From Parasponia andersonii (taxonomy: Eukaryota; Streptophyta; Magnoliopsida; Rosales; Cannabaceae): DNA of 64,000 nucleotides. Every line of letters starts with the position of its first letter. Position 1 is the first letter of the stretch. Shown in pieces: positions 1 through 11,731 of this stretch. The stretch is taken from NCBI GenBank assembly GCA_002914805.1, contig JXTB01000238.1, positions 446,300 to 510,299 of the forward strand. The letters are read 5' to 3'. Under the pieces are notes generated by a model. It had not been told where the DNA came from. It did not search any database and saw only the letters and a list, made by a program, of their open reading frames with translations. The translations under genes were made by a program, and so were the position numbers.

Positions 1-144
1 AATCACAATACTTAGAATGTGACATAAATCATAGAAAGTTCCCCCTGAAAATAATATCTCATGATCTTCAAGTAAAATATTCAGAAAATTCTCATAATCT
101 CCCCTCTTTTGTCAAAAGAGGGCCAAAGAAACAAAATAACAAAC

Positions 145-675
145 TTAACATGAAGTCTTAAATCCAAAACAAATGAAATCTAGTTTCCAGAAACAAAATA
201 AAGAAAGCTCCATGTAGCAAGTTCCTACAAAGCAAACAAAGGGATCAAAACTATGTCTTCTTGTATCATTTCTTGGCTTACTTTTTTGGACTTGTTGCAA
301 CAGGTGGAGATACTGGTACTTCAGGTTGGGAAGATCTAGAGGGATGAGGAGCAACAACTGATGGAGCAACAAAGGCGGCTCTAAACGGGTTAAAAATCTC
401 TTTTTGTACTTTTCAATGGTCTCCAGTCACTCAGTCTACTTTGCCTGATTAGCTTTTAGATTCTCCAGTTCTATAGACTCTGGAGACATCACACCAAAAG
501 GTGTTGCAACAGGTGAAGACTTCTTGGTAGCAGCTATCTTCTTCGTAGATTTGACAGTTGTTGCAATAGGTGGTTCAACAATATCTTTGCCATCCAATTT
601 GTAAGAAATAGTAGGCAGAACTTGAAAAAGAAAATCACTCAGAAGAAAGAAGAAAAAGAGAGGACACCTAGCCAA
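145..675 (-). pseudogene. post-pol (env-like position) ORF remnants of the SIRE-like element
   Basis: Two open stretches, 675-436 and 372-145, lie in the region between RNase H and the expected 3' LTR. SIRE-type copia elements often carry an extra, poorly conserved ORF there. The translated pieces are Pro/Val/Ala/Thr-rich (for example SPVATP, PPIATT), and these residues are encoded by copies of a palindromic 10-mer TGTTGCAACA that recurs across the whole element. There is no recognisable domain and no clear transmembrane signature beyond one Phe/Leu-rich stretch. Function is unknown and the reading frame is probably broken. Confidence 0.4.
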
Positions 676-1599
676 AGGAACAAGGGTTATGATTTGAAGA
701 AAATCTATTTCACGTCATATATGCACAAAACCAAAAAAAAAAAAAGATTTTAGGAAACTTAAAAATTCAAAAGATTCTTGCTAAAACCAAAACAAGAACG
801 TTGGAAGCATTGTTGTAATAGTGGTGATAATTTGCAAATATAAAACTGAAAGCTTTTTTTTTTTTTTAAATCAAAGAGTATGAAAAATAGAAAAACTGGC
901 CAGATTATAACAAAAATCCCCGATATTTTTTAATGGAATAAACTCAAAATCAAAGAATTAGCATTTTTTTCGAAACATAAAAATAATTCTAAAATTAAAT
1001 CGATTCTAAAATTCTTACCAAATTAATTTCTTGAATTATAGGACTCACTGAATGCGCTGGAATGGGTAATGACTAACGAATATTTTTTCTTGATCTCATG
1101 AAATTTTCTTCCACTTTTTACATATGTAAATTGTGTTTCATCTAGTTTTATTTTTATTTATTTTATATAATCTTCAACACATTTATTTTCACTTGAACAA
1201 TAGCTTTCACTCTAGTCATTGAGGTAGCCATTTTCACACAGTAGATTATCCTCTACATATTTTGTGATACAAAGGCCAAAATTACTTATGGACGGCTTTC
1301 ACTCTTCAATGTTAGGTAGCTTTTTCTGTTTATGATGCCTGTACATACAATATTTTTAACACAAGAGATCAATCAAATATTTGTTAGTCAAAATCCAATC
1401 CAGATTATTCAATTTATCCTATATAATGAGAAATTCAAATAACAAAAATTTCAAACTCTATCTAATCAAACAATCAAATTTATGAAAAGAATAAATTAAC
1501 TCTTTCTAAGAACTTAAGATTTCTCTAAATAAAAATACATGGATAATTCATACAATTATTAGTCAGAATAAAATTAAAAGAAAAAAAACAAATTCTCAA

Positions 1600-1745
1600 G
1601 TCTTTCTTTAGGAAATCAAACCTCAAAAAATTAAGGGCTTTAGTGAATATATCTACAAGTGATCTTTCTATTTCCACAAAATCCAAAGCAATTTTCTTGG
1701 AATCAACTAAATCTTTGATGAAATGATTGACAAAAACTTGAACTC
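1600..1745 (-). pseudogene. copia RNase H C-terminal end (relic)
   Basis: Minus-strand translation of 1680-1621 gives a run ending in LVDIFTKALNF. This corresponds to the end of the copia RNase H domain, whose consensus is LADIFTKPL. Upstream residues such as DLVDSKKIALDFVE also fit. It sits about 120 bp from the pre-integrase relic (2089-1868), so everything between the two domains in a normal copia pol (integrase core and reverse transcriptase) has been deleted. Confidence 0.8.
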
Positions 1746-1867
1746 TAGATTGAGAAGTGGAACAAACACAATTTTTATTCTCACAAATTTGTGCAATGAT
1801 AAATCTAAAAACAAAATAATTAAAAAAAGTATTTTGTCTACTCCCATTCTCTTGTAGCCTCTCTCAA

Positions 1868-2089
1868 TCAAGATTGGTCAATTCTACTATTCATCATCAC
1901 ACAAGCCTCCTCCTGAGATAAAATATAACAATTATCCAATGATCTGTACCCATCCAAAATGCACTTACCTGAAGTGTCCAAAAGTTGACACTTTTCATTG
2001 TTGAACCTAACATACAAGTTCAAATCATACAATTGAATTATGCTAATTAAATTAGTATTAAGTCTATCTATGTGCATCACTTTCTTCAA
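1868..2089 (-). pseudogene. copia GAG-pre-integrase domain relic
   Basis: The 73-residue minus-strand reading contains LNTNLISIIQLYDLNLYVRF followed by EKCQLLD and GKCILDGYRS. This is the typical run between protease and integrase in SIRE-like copia polyproteins (LISISQLCD...KCxVxD..GKCILxGxRSxDNCY). It ends in a stop within the window, and the integrase HHCC and DDE domains do not follow. Confidence 0.8.
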
Positions 2090-2131
2090 ATTAGGAAATC
2101 CATCAATGTCGAGAGTTCCTATGCCAAGAAC

Positions 2132-2836
2132 TCATCCTTTGAATCCATCGCCAAAGGTCACCATACCCTTAGAAATAGATTTGTAATTCGCCAAAATAGT
2201 CTTGTCACATGTCATATGCTTGGAACATCCATTATCAAAATACCAAGAGTTAGTAGTACTGGTTCTCAGATATGAAAGAGAAGCAAAATAATTAAGATCC
2301 GACTTTCTTACCCACACTTTTCTTGAATTATTTTTCAAAACAATTTTGGATCTTGGTGTGTTTCTTGGAAGAGAACCCACAAATGATTTTTTAAAATAAT
2401 TATTTTCTAGAAAACTCATCATTGTAAAACATCTAGGACTTATATAGCTTTTAATTCTACAAAAGTGACAAGTGGGTATGAATTTCTTACCTTTGATTAT
2501 CGTGGGTGAATATGTAGTTGTAATAGGTTTGTTGTATTTACTTGTTGATCCTACAAACGGTAAAAAACCAGGACCACTTCTGAATATTGCTAGAGATCCT
2601 GTTGTTGTAACATCATGGACAAGTATTCTATTATCACCAAATTTTCCTATTATTGCGATAATAGGCACAAAACCAATACCATGTCTGATTGTTGTGTGAG
2701 ATCTTACTGTTACAACAACAGGTGTGCTGACAGGTGGTGAAACATTTTTTTGATCATGTTGTTGTAATAGTAGATGCATTGAATGGGGCAAAAATTGATT
2801 TTTTTTTTCACAAAAATAGTTTTTGTTCATGAACAT
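2132..2836 (-). pseudogene. copia spacer, zinc-knuckle and protease region relic
   Basis: This 234-residue reading has a Pro/Val/Thr-rich stretch (VSTPVVVTV) and a degenerate knuckle (CHFCRIKSYISPRC). Near the C-terminus comes WYFDNGCSKHMTCDK, the copia aspartic protease region in which the catalytic DSG is altered to DNG. The following TFGDG fits the usual spacing after the active site. The changed catalytic motif indicates an inactive protease. Confidence 0.75.
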
Positions 2837-3327
2837 TCACCTTTAAAACCAAGTCCATAACATCACCAAAATATTTTCTAGATGAAAAAATAAGATCCAA
2901 TTGAGAAGAACTAGAATTAAGCATTTTAAGAGATTTCATAGTTCTATCAAGCTCAAAAGAAACTTCTATCAATTTCTTATCTTTTTCATCAACTTGTAAT
3001 TCCAATTCTTTCAATCTTTTTACTGAATTTTCCTTAAAATTAAGTAACTCTGAATTAGAACTTACCAAGCTTCAGTTTTCAGCTCAAAGTCTTACCTATT
3101 GAGAGTACAATTTTTCATATGCCTTTCTAAGTGATTCCTTCTTTACTTTTAAATCATCACTGTTGTCAAAACTAAATATAGCTATGTTGTCCTTTAGTTT
3201 TTCAAATTATGTTGCAACATCATTGACATCGGCAATATTATTGTAACAAACAGTCTCTGTTACAACATAACCTGCAATTTCAAATGTGAACCAGAAAACA
3301 AAGAGGCAGTCAAAGCAATATGATTAC

Positions 3328-3872
3328 TTATATTGCTATCATCTTCATTTTGGTTGCAATCATACTCTTTATCACTCCATGGTGTGGTATAAGATTTTGA
3401 TTTCTTTTTAAGAGTGTTAGTATATTCGGATTGGTATTAGTATGATCAAATCCACTACATTCCCTACACTTAACACCTTTATTATTAAAAGAATCAAAAG
3501 ATTTAGAGGAAGAATTACCTTTGGAGGATTTGGATATGGAGGAATTAGGCTTTGATGACTTGCCTACTTTCTTTAAGAATTTTTTGAAAAATTTCATTAG
3601 TAGGGCAAGACTGTCACCTTCATCTTTCTCAATCTTTTGGATAGATTTGAAAGTAATGGACTCATCTTTTCTTTTGTGTTTCAAAGTCATTTCGAAGCAC
3701 GAAGAGAACTTATCAAGTCTTCCACCTTCTTAGTGTCAAGATTCTTGCTTTCTTCAATTGCAATGATCTTAGGCTGAAAACAATCTGAAAGTGACTTGAC
3801 AATGTTTCTCATAATAACAGCCTCAAGAATCTTTTCACCAAGAGCAAAAGACTCGTTAGCACTGTCACACAA
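3328..3872 (-). pseudogene. copia gag (UBN2-like) and CCHC relic
   Basis: 3872-3687 reads ANESFALGEKILEAVIMRNI and AIEESKNLDTKKVEDLISSL, a classic copia gag (UBN2 family) C-terminal half. 3690-3328 continues with a Ser/Lys-rich linker and a zinc-knuckle start (VKCRECSGFDHT). The two readings are in different frames with a small overlap, so at least one frameshift separates them. Downstream, 3068-2808 is a Lys/Glu/Leu-rich coiled-coil segment, as often found in this spacer. Confidence 0.75.
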
Positions 3873-4108
3873 TTTTGTTCCATCATCAGTTTTGACAAAA
3901 GGATGAGACTAACCCGTAAGAATTGATCTCTAATCCTTAATGTCCAAGGCTCTGATGAACGCTTTCATCCTAGTCTTCCAATAAGGATAGTTGGTACCAT
4001 CCAATAAGGGTGGATGTGAAATCAAGCTTCCTTCAGAAAAAAATGACATTCCTGCAAAAATGAATCAAAACCTTCCCAAAATCTCACTAAATAAATGTTA
4101 GTGACACT

Positions 4109-4120
4109 GCTTTGATACCA
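4109..4120 (-). other. primer binding site (initiator Met tRNA) of the SIRE-like element
   Basis: The minus-strand sequence is TGGTATCAAAGC. It differs by one base from TGGTATCAGAGC, the complement of the 3' end of plant initiator tRNA-Met. It lies 2 nt inside the start of the LTR at 4123, which fixes the element's orientation. Confidence 0.75.
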
Positions 4121-4122
4121 AA

Positions 4123-4864
4123 TGAAGGATCCAAGATTGCAAGTATACCAATTTTTTGATTTATTATTCGAAATAAATAACTTTAAAAACTGGTTATTGT
4201 TACTATTGCAACAGTCATATAAATTATGTTGATATTGCAACAGCTGATCATATTATTACAGATCAATCAAAAGCCAAGATTTAAGAAAGTTAACTAATCT
4301 TTGTTTAAATATCTGGAATTGTTACAATAGATCAGAAAATCTAATCACAACAACTCATCAAATCAAATCAATTAACAAAAGAAAACTTAATTAATTGATG
4401 AGCAAATTTCCAATAATAATTAAGGACAAAAATCCTTATGAATTTACTTCAGAAACTTATCCAAATTCATTGAATAATAAGAGATAATCAGATATTAAAT
4501 CAATGACACAAGAATGAGGAAATAATCAATGATAGTAAATATAAAAGGAATTGATAGAAAATTGATAGAAAAATATTCTAAATAGCTATACATGAAATTC
4601 CATTTATATTTCACCTATATTATCACCAAAATCATCAAATATGGAAACAAAACACGTTTATGCACATTTTAGAAGGTTTCCATATGAAGAAAAACGTGAG
4701 TTTCGGTTGTTGTAAAAATAACACTTGTTGTAACAATTTCTTCTTCTTTTATCAACTTAAGTTCTCAAAACTTTGCCATTTAGAATGCTAAACTTTTGGA
4801 CCTAACAGCTGTAATAACAACAACTGCTAAGTCATACTTTCATTGTTAAGAATAGAAAGAATAA
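4123..4864 (-). repeat. 5' LTR of the SIRE-like copia element
   Basis: The inner edge is set by the PBS at 4109-4120; the LTR ends in CA on the minus strand (plus-strand TG at 4123). It contains several near-copies of TGTTGYAACA (about 4204, 4233, 4320, 4726). The outer edge at about 4864 (minus strand TGTTATTC) is only the most plausible TG start, because no second LTR is available for comparison. Confidence 0.5.
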
Positions 4865-5757
4865 CATGATATAATAAGCTTAGCGTAAAGCTTTTAAGGA
4901 ATTAATTAACCTTATTATCTATCATGTTGCCTATAATCAAACTGAAACTAGTTATTCTGAAATCACACACTTCTTTAGAAGCTTATGTACAGATTCTATA
5001 TATATATATATATGCAAGGTTAATGTGCATGAAATATACTTGCTTTATGACTCGAAATGAACAATATGTTAGAATTAAATTAATCATGTGAAAAAGTAGT
5101 AGTTAGAGTTGGATTCGAGAGTAGTAGAATGGTGACTCAAGTTGTTAAGCCTCAAGGTTATAGAACTTGCAACTTGGTGACACGACAGAGATAAGGAAGT
5201 TGATGGAATGAGAATAAGAATTGTAGGTATCAAAGCTTGGCTAAGGAATTGAAGATATAATTAAACTTTGTTTGAGCCAACATTTCCCCTCAATGCCAAT
5301 TTTCTAAGACTTGATCCAAATTCAAGGGATTAGTAGTGTTGTGCGATCTGAAAGATGAGTATAAATCTATAGTCAGTCAAACAACTAGCCTGGCTCATTC
5401 AATGAATGTGCGGCTTGAAATAGCGAGCACAACATGGCCAATATATGCGATCAGATTCCTCAAACTCGCCAAGATGCGACCTCAGCTGACTACTGAGAAT
5501 AAGTACAAGGATTCATTCACCAAATAAACATACAAGCGTCGACAAATTAATTAATATTTAGAAACTAGGGAATAAAAGTGGGAAAAGAAAACCAATCATA
5601 ATTATTAAAATTACTACCTAAATTTATCAAGATTAGGTATTTTGGGAAGCCAAATTTCCTCCAAAAATCCCACTTAGTGTAAATAGAACTTCTTTTGCAA
5701 CAATAGATAAAGTAGGAAATGACATGCAAAAAAACTAGAGAATACACTAATAATGCT
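4865..5757. other. intergenic, no gene seen
   Basis: AT-rich sequence with a short (TA)n run near 4999-5014. One 63-codon open stretch (5336-5527) matches no family I recognise. Nothing else is identifiable. Confidence 0.5.
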
Positions 5758-6335
5758 TGTTGACGGAGGTTTTGTTGACAATTAATTTTGAGATTTATTA
5801 GATGTGGCTTGTGAAACGAATTGAAAAGTAAAACAAATTAAAGAGATAAGAATTTTATAGTGGTTCATTTCAAAAAAAGATTAGCCTACGTCCACTGTTC
5901 TTCACTATTTTCTGGAGAATTATAAGAGTTTCTCTAAGTCTCAAGGTAAGAGCAAAGTGAGAATTACAGAGTGTATAGTGAAGTAATTGTGAGATGAAAA
6001 ATTATGAGAATGATCCCCCTTCATATAGGTGAGGGTTGCTCTATGTTTCTCAATTGTGAAAACGAAAAAGTATATAATCAGAAAATACAATTTCAGGTAA
6101 CAACTAATAAATTGTCCGTTCTTCATTTAAAAGCTTGTTTCCCTTTCTTCACAGACCACACGTTTGAAGAAGCTTAATCTAATTTCCTTTTCTGTTAGTC
6201 ATTCATTTATCTATACAGAGCAGGTCACACTATTAGTTATTTCCAACATTCGACCTAGCGTATTCTCCGTAGTTGTTGACTTTCTTTCTTTAGTGTTAAC
6301 CAATGACGTAGATTTTAAATCGTATAACAATTGCC
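5758..6335 (+). repeat. truncated Tat-lineage LTR fragment (LTR-A)
   Basis: Begins with TGTTGACGGAGGTTTTG and aligns over its whole length, in inverted orientation, with 13493 down to about 12890; by eye roughly four of five bases match. The match stops abruptly near CAATTGC at about 6335, where reverse transcriptase coding sequence starts. The rest of the LTR, the PBS, gag and protease are therefore missing from this copy. Confidence 0.8.
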
Positions 6336-8940
6336 TTCATTACTGATCGAGGATTGTATTGCTACAAAAAGATGCTCTTCAGACTTATCAACGCAGGAGC
6401 AATTTATCAACGTCTTATCAATATGTTTTTTGCAAAATTACTAGGCAAGACAATGGAGGTGTATATTGATGATATGTCGGTGAAATTGAAGAGAGCTGCA
6501 GATCATGTCATGCACCTTGACAAGATGTTCAAAATTCTTTGAAAGTATCAAATAAAGTTGAATCCCCAAAAGTATGCATTCAGAGTTGGATTAAGGAAGT
6601 TTCTAGGATTCATGGTCAATTAGTGAGGTATCAAAACTAATTCTCAAAATATCTAAGCATTGATTGACATGTACTCACCTCATAAACCTAAAGATGTATA
6701 GAGCTTGGCAAGAAGAGTGGCTACACTGAACTTATTTGTCTCAGGATCAACCAACAAATTCCAACCATTCTTCAAGGTACTGAAAGGATCAGAGAAGTTT
6801 GAGTGGATCGAGAAGTGCGAGCAGATATTCTAAGATTTGAAGAAACATTTCGGTTCTCTTCCACAAAGCAAAATTCGGGGGAAAAGCTATACTTGTATCT
6901 CACTATTTCCAAGTATGCAACAAGTATTGCATTAATTTGAGAAGAAAAAAATATACATCGACTTATATCTTATGTAGCAAAAGGCTACTCGATTCTGAAA
7001 TGAGATATCCTTTGAGAAAAGTTGGCATTAGCACTTGTTATCACATCTAGGATGTTTCAACCATATTTCTATGCACATTTTATCAAAATTTTCACAAATT
7101 TTCCATTAAAATAGGTTTTGCAAAAGCTTGAAGTATCAGGATGATTACTTAAGCAGGTAGTTGAGCTGAGCTAATTCGATATCAATTTTTCTCCTCGCAC
7201 TACGATTAAAGGTCAAGTTCTCGTAGATTTTATTATTGAGTTCACTTATTATGTCGACCTTTCCACAGAAGTAATTGAGAAAGCTACAATGGATTTAACT
7301 AAATTATGGATGCTCTATGTCAATAAATCATCAAACAAGAATGGAGCTGGTATGGGTTGGATGTTAATCAATTCAGAGAGACATAATATCTATTGTGCAC
7401 TTCACTTTAGATTTCTAGCATCAAACAATGAAGTAGAATACGAGGCATTGATAACTGGACTCAAGCTCACATAAGAAATAAAGCTCTATGTTAAGTGATC
7501 GAAGAAGACTACCAGGCTAGAGGAGGGATGATGCTAACATATCTATAGGAGTTGCAGAGATTACTCTTGACATTCACTGCTTATGGCTTTCAACTCCTTC
7601 CTCACACTAAGAATACTCAAGCAGATGCTTTGGACAAACTCACCTCGACAAAAAATGTAGAATTACTAAAGGTGGTTCTTGTTGAATTCCTCGCGAAACT
7701 AAGTATTGAAGTAGAGCCTCAAGTAACCATAATAGTTGACCAGAAACCTTCATGGATGGATCCTATATTGTAGTATCTGTAAGATGATGATCTTCTTAAG
7801 AATAAAAATGATAGAAAATGAATTTGAATGAAGGTAGTTTGCAATATCATCTATGATAGGAAGCTTTATTGGAGAAATTTTAGCTTGCTATTGTTATTAT
7901 ATGTTGATGAGGAAAGAGCACTATATACTATGAGGAAGATTCACGAAGGGATATTCGAAAATCATTTTGGGGGCAAACACTTGCAAATAAGGCTCTTAAA
8001 CAAGGGTATTTTTAGCCTACTATAAAGAAGAATGACATGGAATTGCTTGGAAATGTATCAAGTGTCAGATATTTGCAACTATTCATAGATCACGGCATAT
8101 TCATCTTACTTCTATGACCAGTCCATGGCCATTCACGGTATGAGGAATTGGTATTATTAGAACACTCTCATTGGCACGAAATGGATTAAAGTATGCGGTC
8201 GTAGTCAATTATTTCACCAAATAGATAGAAGCTGAAGTTTTGAGTACTATTTCCTCGAAGAAGATGATAAAACTTTTTTATAAGTCTATAATCTGGTGAT
8301 ATGGTATACTGCACACAATAGTTTTTGATAATGGGGAAAAATTCGACTGTGATGAGTTTTGCAACTTTTGCAATATCTTGGGCATCAAGAAAAGTTTCTC
8401 CACTGTTGTCTATCCACAAGCCAATGGACAAGTCAAAGCTATAAACAAGGTACTTAAACAGAACTTGAAGAAGAAGCTAGAATAACATAAGGGAGCTTAG
8501 CTAGAGACACTTCCTGAAGTACTATGGGCTTATGGCACCACTTAATGAACAATCAGTGGAAAAAATACATTCATTCTGGCCTATGAATATGAAGCAATGG
8601 TCCTAGTTAAAATTGGTGTGAGCTCCCTATGATGATATATTTATGAGCAAGATTAGAATAATGTATTGATGAGAATTGAGCTCGATCTCTTAGAGGAAAT
8701 GTGCGAGCTATCTCAGTTATAAGTTGTGTCATATCAATGACGAACAACTCACTATTACAATTCTAAAGTCAAAAATAGATAATTTGAAGTTAGTGATCTT
8801 ATTTTTTGACAAGTTCTCCCTAACACTAAAGAGTATGGTGCTAATGTATTTGGATCTTCTTGGAAAGGACTATACATTATTGACACCATCATTTAACTTG
8901 GGACATATAAGTTAGCTCACATTGGAGGGCAAACGATCGA
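6336..8940 (+). pseudogene. Ty3/gypsy (Tat-lineage) pol relic: RT, RNase H, integrase
   Basis: Domains in order, all in the plus direction but split by stops and frameshifts. First comes reverse transcriptase (ITDRGLYCYKKM, then INAGAIYQRLINMFFAKLLG, catalytic VYIDDM near 6455). Next are connection and gypsy RNase H relics (about 6540-7130). A second, archaeal-type RNase H follows at 7289-7474 (SSNKNGAGMG, SNNEVEYEALITGL), with a tail including LLPHTKNTQADAL. Last is integrase (about 7900-8500, with a DNG motif near 8326-8334 and YPQANGQVKAINKVLKQ). The second RNase H is the hallmark of the Tat branch. About 2.6 kb remains; gag and protease are absent and many in-frame stops make it non-coding today. 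Confidence 0.85.
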
Positions 8941-9746
8941 GTATGCTTGGAATATAGAATAAATTCGTTATTATTATTAATAAAAATCTTCATGTATATC
9001 TTCATATAGCTTCAACAGTCTTGTAGGGCAAATCTTCGTGTGATCTTGTTATTTGTCATTCGAATTTATCAATAAAGGCAATATTTCTTCAATTTCTCTT
9101 ATAATTTCTTTATTGTTCATCTTTTATAGTTTTATGGCCATCCTCGAATACCATATAAGTAAAGGGGCAGTGGGATCGAATCGTTATCTTCTACTCACTT
9201 CTTAAGGAACTATGCAAACGTTCATTTAGAAGGGTTAAAATTTTGGATTGTCGAATTTCTAAAATTTCTAAAAATCTTAGGATTTTTTCCTCACTTCATG
9301 CCTTAGCATGTCGTATTATGCTATCCATCATCGAACAAAAAATTGACTAAGCAAAACGTCCATAGTTCAATGTGATATATTGCTATAAATTCTATTTTGA
9401 CATGAAACTTTTGAAAAATAAATATTGAGTTCGCATCACTCACGCTCATTGTTTTTCTTAAGTAACCTAACGTATTCTAACACTTAAAACCTATTTTAAG
9501 TTAGTTGGATTTGAATCACGATAACGTACTGATCAGTTACTTAGTGATTAACTATTTAGTTAAATTATGCATATATACGATTCATTTTTCCTTTTAATAA
9601 AGTTGTTTTGTATGAATAATTTGATAAAAAAGAAATTTCATAAATGGAAGCCCGCACTCATGTGCGAGTAAAATATTACAAAATAAAAAGAACAAGCCCG
9701 CATTTGTCTTAAATTTACAAATTTGGTTTTAAAAAAAAAACACAAT
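8941..9746. other. 3' region between the two Tat fragments, no ORF
   Basis: Non-coding AT-rich sequence following the integrase relic. An AAGTAAAGGGGCAG stretch near 9160 could be a decayed polypurine tract, but no LTR start follows it. The exact breakpoint between the plus-strand and minus-strand fragments is not visible. Confidence 0.4.
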
Positions 9747-11731
9747 CTATTCTGCAGGTACGCCTCTACCCTGGTTAGTAGTTTCTTCGGTGGCTTCGTC
9801 AGCTTTCCAACTCTCTACAAGCTCGACTATATCCATCCCTGAGAAAGAGAAGTCAAACTCTGGATGTTTGCATAAGATATTATATATGATGGTAGATGTG
9901 GTGATATTGCTAGCATTGTCTTTGAGCTCTTTGTCTTCAATAGCCTTAAACTCTCGAACGAATTTGCGACCTGCCTCCTTTAGAGCATCCGGGTGTTGAG
10001 AGATGGTCTTCTTCAACTTTTTGACCTACTCTTTCTGCAGCTCCTCCTTAACCAAGGCCTCCAACAACTGTTTCTTTTCAGACTCAAAGTTGTTCTTTTC
10101 TTCTTCGCGAGTATTCTTTAGCTCCTCGCATGTCTAGGTAATATCTTCAACTTTTCCCCCCTTTTTCGTATAATCAAGGATTAGATCGTATATCAGCACA
10201 ACAACTGCAGCGATATGAAACATAATAATGATATTAGTAAAAGAAGGAGTGTCTTATATATGTAAACAAAGGAGATGGTACTTACATTAGCTAGCATTTG
10301 CATTGCAACACTGAATGCGACCTTGGCTGGCTATTACCGAAGGAGTGCGAGAAGTTCTTTGTCCTTGTCGGCCTGGCTGGGAACCCCAGAGGAGGAAGAA
10401 GCACAGTGCTTATTTGAAGGCTTGAAGGAGACGTTTCTCTTCTTTAAAGTCTCGACCTTCTCTTTCCCCTTTAAAGTTAGAGGGGTGTTCTTTGGGGTTC
10501 TCAATTTTGATCAAGAACCCAAGGTAAATGGTGAAGCTCATAAACCGCTGCTAATTCTTATCATATTTATAGTAAAAGTTATTATTGTTGTGGGGATCAC
10601 AATGTGACAAAGAGTGGGAAATAGTAACAAGAGATTCAATGTTTTAAGGTTTGTGGCTGAGAGGTTAATGGGGATGAAGCTACTGGGGTTGGTGGTCCTT
10701 GAGCAGTAGTTGAAGCAGGTGCTTTTTGTTTCCTAGGCTTGGAGGATGAGGCACCTATGCCCTTTTATTTCTTTACATGAGGTTCTAGCTGGTCGATTTG
10801 CAGCTACAAAAAGTGAAGCTACTTTCAGAAACAGCCTGCAAGCAATCGAATTCTTGGTCGTTCCAAGTTTTTTCCAGTCAAATTCTTCGATTGCGAGGTA
10901 ATTTTTTTTTTGTATAGCTTGGCAAGTTATTCTTTGTTGAGTCATAGACGTTCCTTGTTTGCTATGAACATATTGACACGCATTCAAATAAAAGAGTATA
11001 TATAAATGTATAGAGCGAGTTATAGCTAAAAGTTACCTATCAGAGTTTTGAAAGAAGCCATTATTTGCATAATCAAAGTGGAAAAATAAATTTTTCTATT
11101 TTCCCATATTATTACAAAACCTATGAATAGTTTTGATCACTTGATTTGACCACTTGCTCGTATAGAAGAAGCCGAAGTGAAATTTTCAGGTGTGGGGGTT
11201 CCTAGACCTAATTTATGGTATAATATATACAGACCTACCATATATCTATAAGTGTCAGGATTAATTAGAAAGGAAGTACACTGTAGTAGTCGACTATTAA
11301 CTTGATATATGAGTAGAAAGGAAGGTGGATGCCGCATCTAAGAACCACATCTAAGAATGAGGTAGTATCGCGAGGAGGGGTGTGTGGTCGATTAAACTCT
11401 GTGAGAAGGCGAATAAATACATCGATCTTATAGTCTCGCACAATCTTCTTGAGCTTGTTTGTGATACACTCGTCTTTATGTTAGTGGATGACCAGTCACC
11501 TTGCACGTAGTTATAGCCTGTTAAAAATATGGGCGCATCCCTGACGTGCTAAGGCTATTAGTCTCGGAGAAGATTGCCAATATAAGGACTGCGTTGCCTA
11601 GTCCCAGTTATTTCTATCTCAGACTCCTCTTCTAAGTAGTCCTCGAGGTTTATTGAACTAATGTTCGTGTCAGAGAATAACAACTCGCCTAAGAACGCAT
11701 TCCCCTCCCTAATTTCCTCATTATAAGACAT
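9747..11731 (-). pseudogene. Tat-element extra ORF (ORF1-like), multi-exon relic
   Basis: Begins with an ATG at 11731 followed by about 54 acidic codons ending at a stop near 11570. A block near 11290-11150 reads NPDTYRYMVGLYILYHKLGL then GTPTPENF, which I recognise as the conserved part of extra ORFs in plant Tat elements. Further down are a Lys-rich segment (10500-10290, with two in-frame stops) and, after a plausible 81-bp intron, a coiled-coil segment. The C-terminus (10016-9747) contains EAGRKFVREFKAIED and ILCKHPEFDFSFSGMDIVEL. Function is unknown. It could alternatively be an antisense ORF of the plus-strand element, but the adjoining LTR shares its orientation. Confidence 0.65.
10205..10285 (-). 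other. candidate intron in the Tat extra ORF
   Basis: On the minus strand the donor GTAAGT follows codons reading AMQMLAN. The acceptor GCTGCAG precedes a reading that continues as VLIYDLILDYTKKGGKVEDI. The 81-nt interval is AT-rich with a T-rich 3' half. Joining at these exact sites leaves a one-base phase mismatch, so either an indel has occurred since or the true junction differs slightly. Confidence 0.45.

Larger units (their letters stand above)
1..4864 (-). mobile_element. decayed Ty1/copia retrotransposon (SIRE-like), internally deleted, 3' LTR outside the window
   Basis: Read on the minus strand the order is LTR (from about 4864 down to 4123), PBS (4109-4120), gag (about 3990 down to 3330), spacer with coiled coil, zinc-knuckle relic and protease (2836-2132), GAG-pre-integrase (2089-1868), then directly the last part of RNase H (about 1740-1600) and a long post-pol region (1600-1). 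Integrase and reverse transcriptase are missing. The post-pol region with its own ORF and a short inverted CTCCCCTCTTTTG/CAAAAGAGGG block at about 102-124 resembles the region before the 3' LTR in SIRE-type copia elements. That lineage call is an inference from family knowledge. Frameshifts and stops are frequent, so the copy is dead. The outer LTR edge near 4864 is a guess, because the second LTR lies beyond position 1. Confidence 0.75.
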
